From positions 930,001-994,000 of the forward strand of contig NZ_CP043488.1 of assembly GCF_008330945.1 (NCBI RefSeq): DNA of 64,000 nt. The letters are read 5' to 3'. The stretch is from Labrys sp. KNU-23. GTDB taxonomy: Bacteria; Pseudomonadota; Alphaproteobacteria; Rhizobiales; Labraceae. Positions 1-8,455 of the stretch are shown here, piece after piece; position 1 is the stretch's first letter; each line of letters opens with the position of its first letter. The position numbers and the translations under genes are program-made. The notes under the pieces were generated by a model that was given only the letters and a program-made list of their open reading frames with translations, was not told where the DNA came from and did not search any database.

Positions 1-594
1 CCGGTCGTCCACCGCTGGCTCACGCTGGTAGGTTGCCAGAACCTGCCGCAGCCTGCGGCCCAGCAAGACAAGGGCCGCCAAGCCGGCGCAAAGGCCGAAG
101 CCGAGGGCGACGATCTGCAGTATTGAGAGGTGACCCTCCAGACTCGCGCGCAGTCCTGCCCCGGCTGCGACCTGAAGGGCGATGCCGGGCAGGATGCCAA
201 GCCCGGTCGCGGCCAGGAAAGGGCCGAAGGCGATCGACGTGGAGCCGAACACGAAGCTGACCAGGCTCGAAGGCGCGATCGGCGCGAAGCGGCACAAAAG
301 TACGATGCGCCAGCCGCCCAGCCGGACGGCTTCGCGAAGTGCTTCCAACAAGCGCCAGCGCCGGGTGAGCCGGTGGCCGTAGCGGCGGCCGGCCGCAACG
401 CCGAGCCAGTAGGCTACCGACGCACCGAGGATGGATCCGACCAGCGCGAGCGGGATACCGTAAAGCCCGTAGGCGGAGCCGGCCACGATGCAAAGCGCGG
501 GCCGGGGCAGCAAGGAGACGGCACTGACGAAGAAGAGCAGCAGCAGCATGGCCGCTCCCCATTCTCCGGCAAAGCTCAATAGATCCGCCTGCAT
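1..594 (-). CDS. VTT-domain (TVP38/TMEM64/DedA-like) membrane protein, partial
   Basis: The minus strand from the ATG at 594 is open to the window edge (198 codons, C-terminus missing). The start region MQADLLSFAGEWG leads into hydrophobic segments, and the middle carries CRFAPIAPSSLVSFVFG, the Arg/Pro/Gly pattern of the VTT (SNARE-associated Golgi) domain found in DedA and TVP38/TMEM64 inner-membrane proteins. Such proteins are linked to lipid scrambling and envelope homeostasis; the substrate here is unknown. A TTG two codons upstream (598-600) is an alternative start. Another frame over the same bases is also open but gives an Arg-rich, motif-free translation and is taken as a shadow. Confidence 0.72.
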   Translation of the reverse strand, partial: MQADLLSFAGEWGAAMLLLLFFVSAVSLLPRPALCIVAGSAYGLYGIPLALVGSILGASVAYWLGVAAGRRYGHRLTRRWRLLEALREAVRLGGWRIVLLCRFAPIAPSSLVSFVFGSTSIAFGPFLAATGLGILPGIALQVAAGAGLRASLEGHLSILQIVALGFGLCAGLAALVLLGRRLRQVLATYQREPAVDDR

Positions 595-910
595 GCCCAA
601 GCCTGTCCCGATGTCGTTCCTCGTTCATAGCGTGCCATGGACAGGATGCAACCTCGACGGCCTTTGCTCAAGGGGCATTCCGGTGGCTCGCAGGCCACCC
701 TGCCGATCTCGCCGCCGGAAACAAAGAACCCGGCGTGTCGGGCGCCGGGTGAAAAGTTGGTTGCTATGCCGCCGATTTGCGGCATGGGCGCACACTATTG
801 TCCGACGATGTGACACAGCCGTGAAAGCGCTTGTTCCAAAGAATTTTGCGATTTGAGGGGCTTGGACAGAATTGTAAAAACATGTTGAAACAATGAGTTA
901 TGTCGGTCCG
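595..910. other. Intergenic gap between two minus-strand genes
   Basis: No convincing ORF. It holds a GC-rich hairpin at 728-750 (listed separately) and, near 841-855, a TTTGCGATTT-containing stretch resembling one module of the dispersed repeats at 33462, 42000 and 48806. AT-rich sequence around 860-905 follows. Confidence 0.5.
715..750 (-). terminator. Likely intrinsic terminator of the GntR gene
   Basis: An 8-bp perfect stem, ACCCGGCG (728-735) with CGCCGGGT (743-750) and a 7-nt loop. Read on the minus strand it is followed by TCTTTGTTTC, a T-rich run. It lies about 160 bases beyond the stop of the GntR gene and could end its transcript. The T-tract is imperfect. Confidence 0.5.
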
Positions 911-1594
911 TTAGAGTATGGTTTCCAGGATGTTGGCCGCGTCGCCGATATCGGCCTGGACGGCGCGTACCGCGCCGGCCTGATCGCCGGATTTCAGCGC
1001 CTCGACCAGAACGCGATGGTGCTCGTTCGAGACGACGAAGTTGCCGCGCTCCTGCAGCAGGTTGAAATAGGGGCTGACCTGGAGCCAAAGGCTTTCGATG
1101 ATGCCGGACAGGGTTTCCGAGCCGCTCGCCTGATAGATCTCGAAATGCAGGGCCCGGTTGGCGCGCAGATAGATCTTCCGGGCCTCCTTGTTCGGCTTGA
1201 TGTTGTCCATCTCCTCGACCAGTTCGTCCAGGCGGTCGAGCGTCGAGCGCTGAAGGTTGGGTGCGGCCCAGGACACCGCCAGGCCCTCGATCTCCAGGCG
1301 GGTACGCGTCAGATCCGCCAGCCTCTCGCGGGTGAGATGGGGGATGCCGAGGCTACGCCCGGCCACGACGGTAAGGGCCTTCTCCGCCGTCAGGCGTAGA
1401 ATCGCCTCGCGTACCGGCATGGCGCTGACGCCGAAGGCATCGGCCAGCCACTGAATGGTGATGGACTGGCCCGGCGCCAGATCGCCATTGAGGATCAGTT
1501 CCTTGGCCTGGCGATAGACGTCCTCCTGCATGGTGGCACGCTGAACACGCACGACCGAGAGCGGCTCTCGCGCCTTGGACCTGATTTCGCTCAT
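911..1594 (-). CDS. GntR family transcriptional regulator (FadR/FCD type)
   Basis: 227 residues starting MSEIRSKAREP. The ATG at 1594 is preceded by GGAGGT at good spacing, so it is preferred over longer in-frame options. The N-terminal winged helix (about 20-85) has ILNGDLAPGQSITIQWLAD and MPVREAILRL, typical of GntR. The C-terminal half is helical with the FCD pattern (LRANRALHFEIYQASG, SNEHHRVLVEAL), a ligand-binding domain that often senses organic acids or sugar acids. It is divergent from the ABC/BKACE run, with a perfect 6+6 inverted repeat in the shared gap, so it probably controls that operon and itself. The inducer is unknown. Confidence 0.9.
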   Translation of the reverse strand: MSEIRSKAREPLSVVRVQRATMQEDVYRQAKELILNGDLAPGQSITIQWLADAFGVSAMPVREAILRLTAEKALTVVAGRSLGIPHLTRERLADLTRTRLEIEGLAVSWAAPNLQRSTLDRLDELVEEMDNIKPNKEARKIYLRANRALHFEIYQASGSETLSGIIESLWLQVSPYFNLLQERGNFVVSNEHHRVLVEALKSGDQAGAVRAVQADIGDAANILETIL

Positions 1595-1692
1595 GACACC
1601 TCCACGTTGCAATCCCGATGCCGGGTTCTCGTCTTGTAGGTCGGTTCGCTGTCCGGAGAAAGCGCTCCTCTGCGCTTGCAAAAATTCTGATC

Positions 1693-1709
1693 TTTGATTT
1701 ATGATCAAA
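1693..1709. promoter_or_regulatory. Candidate GntR operator
   Basis: TTTGAT-TTATG-ATCAAA, a perfect 6-bp inverted repeat with a 5-nt spacer, lies 99 bases upstream of the GntR start and 76 upstream of the binding-protein start. Position and symmetry fit a shared operator; binding is inferred. Confidence 0.55.
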
Positions 1710-1784
1710 AGTAGCTCAAAGAAGCTGGCTCAGCAACGAGCTGAAGTGCCCGCCGCAACGAAGCGGGCTGACAGGGAGGGAAGA

Positions 1785-2909
1785 ATGGGATTGCTAAAGC
1801 GCAGCGCTGTCCTGCTGGGTGCGGGATTTCTCGGCCTATGTGCCCTTGGCGGGCAGGCCGAGGCGAAGGACAAGTACAAGATCTATCTGTCGATGAGCTA
1901 TATCGGCAATGACTGGCAGGGCGAGGCCGCCAACATGGTCAAGGCCATGGCTGCCAGCAAGGAGATGGCCGACAAGGTCGACCTCCAGGTCCAGGTCGCC
2001 GGCCCCAATGCCCAGCGCCAGATCCAGCAGATCAACGCCATGGTGCAAGCCGGTGCCAAGGCCATCGTGGTTTTCCCGATCTCGCCCACGGCCTTGAATG
2101 CGGCCGTGAAGAATGCCTGCGGCAAGGGCGTGGTGGTGATCGCCTATGATGGCGAGATCACCGAGCCTTGCGCCTACAACGTCACGATCGACCAGGGCGA
2201 GGCAGGGCGGGTCACGGCCGAATGGCTGGCCAAGAAACTGAACGGCAAGGGCAACATCATCGCCATCACCGGTGTGCCCGGCACCTCGGTCGATACGCTG
2301 CGCACCAAGGCCGCCAAGGAGGTGTTTGCCAAATATCCCGACATCAAGATCGTCAACGAAGCCGTCGGCATGTGGAGCCAGGCGGTGGCCCGCACCGAAC
2401 TGTCCAAGATCATGGCCACCCGCAAATGGGACGAGATCGACGGGCTGTGGATGCAGGTAGGCTGCTATACCGCTAACACCATGCAGATCGAGGCCGGCGC
2501 TACTCCCGACAAGCTCAAGCCATGCGCCGGCGAGGGCTCGAATGGCGGCCGCATCCAGATGCTGCCTGTGGGCACCGAGGTCGAGGGCGCCAACGGCACC
2601 TACACCCCGATGGCCGCCCCCCGGATTTCCTATGCCTCGCCGCCTTATTCGGGTGGTCTTGCCCTGAAGCTTGCTGTGGAAAAGCTCGACGGCAAGGACA
2701 TCCCCAAGCATACGGTCCTGCCCTTGCCGATCGTGACGAACGAGACGATCAAGCTCTGCCAGGAAGGCAGCTGGGCCGAGATGAAGGCCGGTTGCAACGC
2801 CTTCAAGCCCTCTCTCGTTTCCAATCCCGGCTGGTTCGCCTCGATCTACTCGGCCGAGACACCCGAGCTCGGGCTGTCGGCGGCGCTGGTCGGCCAGCCC
2901 GAGAATTGA
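1785..2909 (+). CDS. Sugar-type ABC transporter periplasmic substrate-binding protein
   Basis: 374 residues. The start at 1785 is chosen because AGGGAGGG precedes it and translation opens with a clear signal peptide (MGLLKRSAVLLGAGFLGLC... ending GGQAEA before KDKYKI). The mature part has the periplasmic-binding-protein type 1 (RbsB/CUT2) pattern: YIGNDWQGEAANM, INAMVQAGAKAIVVFPISPTA, GVVVIAYDGE, GKGNIIAITGVPGTS. The family delivers sugars, polyols or related compounds to ribose-type transporters. It is the first gene of the run with the ATPase and fused permease, separated from the ATPase by a strong hairpin. The ligand is not visible from sequence; catabolic neighbours suggest a sugar, deoxysugar or sugar acid. 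Confidence 0.88.
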   Translation: MGLLKRSAVLLGAGFLGLCALGGQAEAKDKYKIYLSMSYIGNDWQGEAANMVKAMAASKEMADKVDLQVQVAGPNAQRQIQQINAMVQAGAKAIVVFPISPTALNAAVKNACGKGVVVIAYDGEITEPCAYNVTIDQGEAGRVTAEWLAKKLNGKGNIIAITGVPGTSVDTLRTKAAKEVFAKYPDIKIVNEAVGMWSQAVARTELSKIMATRKWDEIDGLWMQVGCYTANTMQIEAGATPDKLKPCAGEGSNGGRIQMLPVGTEVEGANGTYTPMAAPRISYASPPYSGGLALKLAVEKLDGKDIPKHTVLPLPIVTNETIKLCQEGSWAEMKAGCNAFKPSLVSNPGWFASIYSAETPELGLSAALVGQPEN

Positions 2910-2943
2910 AGGCAGGGCGGTCCGCGCCCTCGTCCAAATCCGA

Positions 2944-2978
2944 GTCTCTCCTTCTCCCCTTGCGGGAGAGGGAGAGAC
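2944..2978 (+). repeat. Intergenic palindrome between binding protein and ATPase genes
   Basis: A hairpin of about 15 bp: GTCTCTCC (2944-2951) pairs with GGAGAGAC (2971-2978), continued inward by TTCTCCC with GGGAGAG (one G-T wobble) around a 5-nt loop CTTGC. No T-tract follows. It resembles the CTCCCCTTGCGGGAG palindromes dispersed in many alphaproteobacterial genomes. In this position such hairpins often stabilise the upstream binding-protein mRNA. Confidence 0.6.
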
Positions 2979-3037
2979 ACACCTTGTTGGTCTCGATGTG
3001 AGCCTCCCGGTCAGGATGAGGCGCGCAGATACCGCAA

Positions 3038-4609
3038 ATGAGTTCAGGACCGGCTCGCATGTCATCCCCATCCGTTCAGACGGCTTTGCCGAAAACGGCG
3101 GTCGCGGCCCGCGATATCAGCCGTTCCTTCGGGCCGACCATCGCCGTCGACGGCGTCTCCTTCGAGGTCAGCGCCGGCGAGACCCATGCGCTGCTGGGTG
3201 AAAATGGCGCCGGCAAGTCCACGCTCGTCAAGCTGCTGTCCGGCCTGATCGTACCGACAACCGGTCATTTCGAGATCTTCGGTCAGCAGGCGGTGCTCGG
3301 CAGTCCGCGGGCGGCCCATAGGCTCGGCATCCAGACGGCCTTCCAGGAACTGACCATCGTCAAGGATTTGACGGTGCTCGACAACATGCTGCTGCCCTAT
3401 CCGCCGACCGTGCTCGGCCAGATCCGCCGCGCCGAGGCACGTCGTCGGGTGGGGGAGCATCTGGAAGCGCTCGGCCTGCAGGCGATCGACCTCGATACCG
3501 ATCTGCGCGATCTCGACCTCAATTTGCGCCAGAAGATCGAAATCGCGCGCGCCTTGTTCCGCCGTCCCAGGATCCTCCTCCTCGACGAGCCGACCTCCAC
3601 GCTCTCAGGCCGGGACATCGATTGGCTGGGGGGCCTGATCGACGGGTTGAAGCGCGACGGCGTCACCGTGGTGTTCATCTCCCATCGCATGGCTGAGGTG
3701 AGGGCCTTTTGCGATCGGGTCACGGTCCTGCGTGGCGGCAAGCATATCGCCACCGCCAGCCTTGCCGATGTCGCCGACGAAGACCTGATCGGCATGATCG
3801 CTGGCAGGGAGCTGGGCCGTTCCTTCCCGCCCAAGCCGCCGGTACCGTCGCTGACCGGCGATCCTGTACTGTCGGTAACGGCGCTCGGCACCCATAAGAG
3901 GCTCGAGCGCGTCGGCTTCGATCTGCGTGCGGGAGAGATTCTCGGTATCGCCGGCCTGCAGGGTATGGGCCAACTCGAGCTTTTCTCGGCCTTGTTCGGC
4001 ATGGAGGAATATCGTGGCGAGATCCGCATCGACGGACAGCCGGTGACACTGACTTCCCCGCGTGACGCCATCGAGGCACGCATCGGCATCAGCCTGGTCC
4101 CCGAAGACCGCAAGACCGAGGCTCTCTTTCTCAAGCTCGACGGGCAGCGCAACGTCTCCCTGCCAGTGATCGAGCGCTATACCAGGTTCGGCCTGATCGA
4201 CGGAGCCCGCGAGGAGGCGGACGTCGCCCGGGTCTTCGGCAGGCTCAACGTGCAGATGCGCGCGTTGTGGACCAGCGTGAAGTCCTTCTCCGGCGGCAAC
4301 CAGCAGAAGATCGCCATCGCCAAATGGCTGTTCGCGCAGAGCCGCGTGCTGCTGCTGTTCGACCCGACCCGTGGCATCGACGTCGGCACCAAGCACGAGA
4401 TCTATGCCCTGATCCAGCAATATGCCGCTGCTGGCGGCGCCGTGCTGTTCCATTCCACAGAGATCGCCGAACTGGACCACCTCGCCCATCGCGTGCTCGT
4501 ACTCTATCGCGGCAAGGTTGCGGCCGACCTTGGTGGCTCAGCGATTTCCGAAGACGCCATTTTGCGCGCCACGCTGGGCAGCGCTTCCACGATCCGGGAG
4601 GCATCATGA
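3038..4609 (+). CDS. Sugar ABC transporter ATP-binding protein (RbsA/XylG type, two NBDs)
   Basis: 523 residues, two tandem nucleotide-binding halves as in ribose-type importers. Half 1 has Walker A GENGAGKST (about 54-62) and Walker B LLLDEPTSTLSG, but its signature loop reads LNLRQKIEIARAL, without the usual SGG. Half 2 has a degenerate Walker A region (GLQGMGQLELF), a good signature SFSGGNQQKIAIAKW (about 415) and an altered Walker B (LLLFDPTRGIDVG instead of LDEPTRG). So probably only one composite ATP site is catalytic. Starts at 3038 or 3059 (MSSPSVQT) are both possible; neither has a strong ribosome site. The stop overlaps the permease start (ATGA). Confidence 0.92.
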   Translation: MSSGPARMSSPSVQTALPKTAVAARDISRSFGPTIAVDGVSFEVSAGETHALLGENGAGKSTLVKLLSGLIVPTTGHFEIFGQQAVLGSPRAAHRLGIQTAFQELTIVKDLTVLDNMLLPYPPTVLGQIRRAEARRRVGEHLEALGLQAIDLDTDLRDLDLNLRQKIEIARALFRRPRILLLDEPTSTLSGRDIDWLGGLIDGLKRDGVTVVFISHRMAEVRAFCDRVTVLRGGKHIATASLADVADEDLIGMIAGRELGRSFPPKPPVPSLTGDPVLSVTALGTHKRLERVGFDLRAGEILGIAGLQGMGQLELFSALFGMEEYRGEIRIDGQPVTLTSPRDAIEARIGISLVPEDRKTEALFLKLDGQRNVSLPVIERYTRFGLIDGAREEADVARVFGRLNVQMRALWTSVKSFSGGNQQKIAIAKWLFAQSRVLLLFDPTRGIDVGTKHEIYALIQQYAAAGGAVLFHSTEIAELDHLAHRVLVLYRGKVAADLGGSAISEDAILRATLGSASTIREAS

Positions 4610-6666
4610 GCGCGGCCCATGCCGATATGTCCCTCAAGCCGTCGTCGCGGAAACGCGTGGGCCTGCGCTGGTCGCGCCACCGGGGCGCGCTGATCGCGGT
4701 CGCAGCCTTTCTGGTTTGTCTCGGGCTGATCCGCCTCGTCAGCGGATCCCTCAATTATTACGACATCTCGACCATTGCCACGGGCGGAGCAACGCTGGCG
4801 ACGGCTGCGATCGGCCAGACCATCGTGGTGTTGTCGGGCGGGTTCGACCTGTCGGCGGCCGCCGTGGTCTCGCTGGTGAACGTCACGCTGGCAAGCCACA
4901 TGCAGGACGATCCTTCCAGCATTCTCCTGTGGTCCTGCGCCGGCATCGCCATCGGGGCTGCAGCAGGTGCGTTCAACGGCTTCTTCATCGCCTTCCTGCG
5001 CCTGCAGCCGATCGTCGTGACGCTCGCGACCATGTTCATCCTGCAGGGCGTGACGCTGCTGGTGATGGACAAGCCAGGCGGCCAGCTTCCGGCGGGCTTC
5101 AGCGCCTTCTTCACGGCGGATGCCATCCCCGATTGGCTGCCGGGCCCGGTTCTGATGCTTGCCTTGCTGGTAGCAGGCTGGCTGCTGCTCAAGAATACCG
5201 TCTTCGGCAAGGCGATCTATGCGATCGGCTCTGACCGGGACGCGGCGCGCGCGGCGGGTCTCAACACCCGCCTGTGCGAGTTCTTCGTCTATGTCCTGGC
5301 CGGCGGCCTCTACGGGGTGGCCGGCGTGTTCATCAGCGCGCAGACCGGTTCGGGCGATCCGCTGGTCGGTAATCCCATGCTGCTGCAGATGTTCGCCGCC
5401 GTGGTTGTGGGGGGCACCTTGCTGGGGGGCGGGCGTGGAGGCCCGATCGGCACCATTTTCGGCGCCTATGTGCTGATGATGGTGGTCAACATCCTGCTCG
5501 TCCTCAACGTGCCGGCCTTCTATTCCTCCGTCGTCGAGGGCACCATCCTCATCCTGGCGGTGCTCGGCGCTTCGATCACCCGCACATCGGTGCTCGCCAC
5601 CACCTTGCGCCTGATCGCCCATCGCCTGACAGCCTGGCGTCAGGGGCGCCTGCCGCGCCAGCTGGCCCTCGCGGAAACACGGCTGCGTCTGCCGGCCGAG
5701 CAACCTCAAGTCGCACGTCCCGGTTTCTGGATCCGCCGCCAGGAGGATCTGCGCACGGTCCTGCCGGCCTTTGCCTGCTTTGCCATCGTTCTCGTCGTCA
5801 GCCAGTTCGTACTCGGCAGTACCCTGTTGTCCTGGGGTTACTACAACTCGCTGATCGTGCTGGCGAGCTTCCTGGCCATTCTCGCGCTCGGGCAAGGGAG
5901 CGTGATCCTCACCGGCGGCCTCGACCTCTCTTTGCCATGGACGATCGCCTTCTGTGGCATCGTCAGCGCCGGCCTGATGAAGGGATCGGACAGCGCCATG
6001 CTCTATGCCCTGCCGCTGGCTTTGGCGATGGGCACGTTCATCGGCCTCATGAACGGCCTCGGCATCGTCGCCCTCGGCCTGTCGCCCATCGTGATGACCC
6101 TGGCGATGAACGGCATCCTGCAAGGACTGGCACTCGTCTATTCCGGTGGGACGCCCGACGGTTTTTCGGCGCCGGGGCTTCGCTGGATCATGACAGGACA
6201 GGTGATGGGCGTCACGCCGATCGTCCCCCTCGTCGTCCTGTTCGTGCTCCTTGCCACGATCCTGCTCGGCCGGACCGCTTTCGGCCGGCGTGTCTATGCC
6301 ATCGGCAACAGCGCGCGCGCAGCCCAGTTGTCGGGCGTTCCGGTCGGGGCGACCACCGTCAAGGTCTATATGCTGTCCGGGTTCTGCGCAGCCCTGGTGG
6401 GCTGTCTCCTCGCCGGTTTCTCCGGCCAGGCCAGCCTGGGCATGGGCGATGACTATTTGCTGCCCTCCATTGCTGTCGCCGTGGTGGGCGGAACGCTGAT
6501 CACCGGAGGGCGAGGGCGCTATATCGGTATGATAGGCGGGGTGTTGCTGCTGACAGCCCTGCAGACCCTGCTGGCCGGCACAACGCTGCCCTACGCCACC
6601 CGGGCCATTCTCTACGGGGTCGTGGTGCTCTGTGCCGTTCTCACATTACGTGAGAAAAATTCCTGA
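4606..6666 (+). CDS. Fused double permease of a ribose-type ABC transporter
   Basis: 686 residues, starting MSAAHADMSLKP in a 4-base overlap with the ATPase stop. Two complete BPD_transp_2 (RbsC-like) permease domains sit in one chain: half 1 at about 25-330 (GGFDLSAAAVVSLV, GGTLLGGGRGGPIG) and half 2 at about 385-680 (GGLDLSLPWTIAFC, GGTLITGGRGRYIG), joined by a hydrophilic, Arg-rich linker (about 335-385). A usual RbsC has about 320 residues and works as a homodimer; here the two halves differ, giving a built-in heterodimer in the inner membrane. It must pair with the ATPase and binding protein upstream. Confidence 0.9.
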   Translation: MSAAHADMSLKPSSRKRVGLRWSRHRGALIAVAAFLVCLGLIRLVSGSLNYYDISTIATGGATLATAAIGQTIVVLSGGFDLSAAAVVSLVNVTLASHMQDDPSSILLWSCAGIAIGAAAGAFNGFFIAFLRLQPIVVTLATMFILQGVTLLVMDKPGGQLPAGFSAFFTADAIPDWLPGPVLMLALLVAGWLLLKNTVFGKAIYAIGSDRDAARAAGLNTRLCEFFVYVLAGGLYGVAGVFISAQTGSGDPLVGNPMLLQMFAAVVVGGTLLGGGRGGPIGTIFGAYVLMMVVNILLVLNVPAFYSSVVEGTILILAVLGASITRTSVLATTLRLIAHRLTAWRQGRLPRQLALAETRLRLPAEQPQVARPGFWIRRQEDLRTVLPAFACFAIVLVVSQFVLGSTLLSWGYYNSLIVLASFLAILALGQGSVILTGGLDLSLPWTIAFCGIVSAGLMKGSDSAMLYALPLALAMGTFIGLMNGLGIVALGLSPIVMTLAMNGILQGLALVYSGGTPDGFSAPGLRWIMTGQVMGVTPIVPLVVLFVLLATILLGRTAFGRRVYAIGNSARAAQLSGVPVGATTVKVYMLSGFCAALVGCLLAGFSGQASLGMGDDYLLPSIAVAVVGGTLITGGRGRYIGMIGGVLLLTALQTLLAGTTLPYATRAILYGVVVLCAVLTLREKNS

Positions 6667-6692
6667 ATTCATTGTAAATCAAGGAAATATCC

Positions 6693-7472
6693 ATGGTTGG
6701 AATTGCCCTCAAACCCGGTCTTCGCGTTCTCGTCACCGCCGGGGCCTCCGGCATCGGTCGTGCCATCGCCGATCTTCTGATCGACAACGGCGCCAGGGTG
6801 CATGTGTGCGATGTCGCCGAGCAGCATCTTGCCGATTTCCGCAGCGCCCATCCCGGACATGGTGCCAGCCTGTGCGACGTCTCGGACGAAGAGGCGGTGG
6901 CCAGGCTGTTCGATGAGGTGAAAGCGGGCCTCGGCGGCCTCGACGCACTCATCAACAATGCCGGCATTGCCGGGCCGACCGGCGGCGTGGACGAGATCTC
7001 GCCCGCCGATTGGCGCCGCACCATCGATATCTGCCTCACCGGGCAGTTCCTCTGCTCTCATCACGGCGTGCCCCTGCTCAAGCAGGCGGGTGACGGCGCC
7101 ATCGTCAACCTGTCCTCGGCGGCGGGGCGCTATGGCTATGCCTATCGCACGCCCTATTCGGCCGCCAAATGGGGGGTGATCGGCTTCACCCAGAGCCTTG
7201 CCAAGGAACTCGGTCCCTCGGGTATCCGCGTCAATGCGATCCTGCCCGGCATCATCCGGGGCCCGCGCATGGAGGGGGTGATCCGCGACCGCGCTATGCA
7301 GGTCGGCGTGCCCTATGAGGCGATGGAGAAGCAATATCTCGATCGCATCTCGCTGCGCCGCATGACGGGCCCGGAGGATGTCGCGGCGATGGTGCTCTTC
7401 CTGCTGTCGCCGGCCGGCATCAACATCTCCGGCCAGTCCCTGGGCGTCGACGGCAACGTCGAATCCCTGTGA
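6693..7472 (+). CDS. SDR family NAD(P)-dependent oxidoreductase
   Basis: 259 residues, start at 6693 behind AAGGAAAT. It has the Rossmann motif TAGASGIGRAIA (about 15-26), INNAGIAGP, catalytic Ser in NLSSAAGRYG, the YSAAK Tyr-Lys pair, and the C-terminal SPAGINISGQSLGVDG typical of classical SDRs. These enzymes oxidise a secondary alcohol or sugar C1 hydroxyl. In this operon it is a candidate for oxidising the imported sugar to a lactone or for a later alcohol step. Specificity cannot be read from the sequence. Its stop lies 29 bases before the next start. Confidence 0.9.
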   Translation: MVGIALKPGLRVLVTAGASGIGRAIADLLIDNGARVHVCDVAEQHLADFRSAHPGHGASLCDVSDEEAVARLFDEVKAGLGGLDALINNAGIAGPTGGVDEISPADWRRTIDICLTGQFLCSHHGVPLLKQAGDGAIVNLSSAAGRYGYAYRTPYSAAKWGVIGFTQSLAKELGPSGIRVNAILPGIIRGPRMEGVIRDRAMQVGVPYEAMEKQYLDRISLRRMTGPEDVAAMVLFLLSPAGINISGQSLGVDGNVESL

Positions 7473-7501
7473 GCCTCCACCTCTCAGTCGGGAACATTCC
7501 C

Positions 7502-8446
7502 ATGAAGACAGCCATCATCGGATCCGGCTTCATCGGCCGCGCCTGGGCCGTCACCTTCGCCAGGGCCGGCCATGAAGTCAGGCTCTGGGACAAGGACGCC
7601 GACGCCCTGCCCAAAGCCCTGGCCTTCATCGACGAGATGCTGCCCGATCTTGCCGCCAACGACCTGCTGAGCGGTTCCGAACCGGCCGAGGTCAAGGCGC
7701 GCATTCGCATCGAGCCCGATCTTGCCGCAGCGCTCGAGGATGTCGACCACGTTCAGGAGAACGCGCCCGAACAGGTCGAGCTGAAGCGCACCCTGTTCGC
7801 CGATCTCGACAGGTTGGCGCCTGCCAAGGCGGTGCTGGCAAGCTCAACCTCGGCGATCCTGCCTTCCGCCTTCATGGGGCATCTTTCCGGCCGCCAGCGC
7901 TGCCTCGTGTGCCATCCGATCAATCCGCCCTATCTGGTGCAGGCGGTGGAGGTCTGCCCGTCACCCTGGACCTCGCAGGAGGCCATGAGCAAAGCTGCCG
8001 ACTTCATGCGCAGCTGCGGCCAGTCGCCTTTGGTGATGAAGCGCGAGATCGACGGTTTCATCATGAACCGCCTGCAGGGCGCTCTTCTCGAAGAAGCGTT
8101 CCGCCTGGTCGCCGACGATATTGCCAGCGTCGAGGACATCGATATCGGCCTGCGCGACGGGCTGGCCTTGCGCTGGTCCTTCATGGGGCCGTTCGAGACG
8201 ATCGACCTCAACGCCCCCGGCGGCGTGCGCGACTATGCCGAGCGCTACCAGGGCATCTACGCCAACATCTTCCCATCGGTGCAGTACCGCGTCGACTGGG
8301 CCGGCCCCGTGATGGAGCGCATCGAGGCCGAGCGCAGCGCCCTTCTGCCGCGCGACAAGCTCGGCGACCGCCAGAAATGGCGCGACCGCCAGCTGATGGC
8401 TCTGCGCGCCCACAAGCGCAAGGCTGCCAAGGACATCGGACAGTGA
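7502..8446 (+). CDS. 3-hydroxyacyl-CoA dehydrogenase family NAD-dependent oxidoreductase
   Basis: 314 residues from MKTAIIGSGFIG; an upstream in-frame ATG at 7469 overlaps the SDR gene and is less likely. NAD motif GSGFIGRAWA (7-16), then ASSTSAILPS and the catalytic-His region CHPINPPYL, followed by an all-helical C-terminal domain (NRLQGALLEEAFRLV, GLRDGLALRWSFMGPFE). Length and motifs fit the branch holding L-gulonate 3-dehydrogenase (lambda-crystallin) and L-carnitine dehydrogenase, which act on free 3-hydroxy acids rather than CoA esters. Directly followed by BKACE, it probably makes the 3-keto acid that BKACE cleaves. Confidence 0.88.
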   Translation: MKTAIIGSGFIGRAWAVTFARAGHEVRLWDKDADALPKALAFIDEMLPDLAANDLLSGSEPAEVKARIRIEPDLAAALEDVDHVQENAPEQVELKRTLFADLDRLAPAKAVLASSTSAILPSAFMGHLSGRQRCLVCHPINPPYLVQAVEVCPSPWTSQEAMSKAADFMRSCGQSPLVMKREIDGFIMNRLQGALLEEAFRLVADDIASVEDIDIGLRDGLALRWSFMGPFETIDLNAPGGVRDYAERYQGIYANIFPSVQYRVDWAGPVMERIEAERSALLPRDKLGDRQKWRDRQLMALRAHKRKAAKDIGQ

Positions 8447-8455
8447 GAAGGCATC

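Noticed and set aside
20..628. A 202-codon minus-strand frame at the left edge
   Set aside because: Arg/Pro-rich and motif-free. The overlapping frame starting at 594 encodes a recognisable VTT domain.
4504..6123. A 539-codon minus-strand frame opposite the fused permease
   Set aside because: Translation is Gln/Asp/His-rich and motif-free; the sense frame shows two permease domains.
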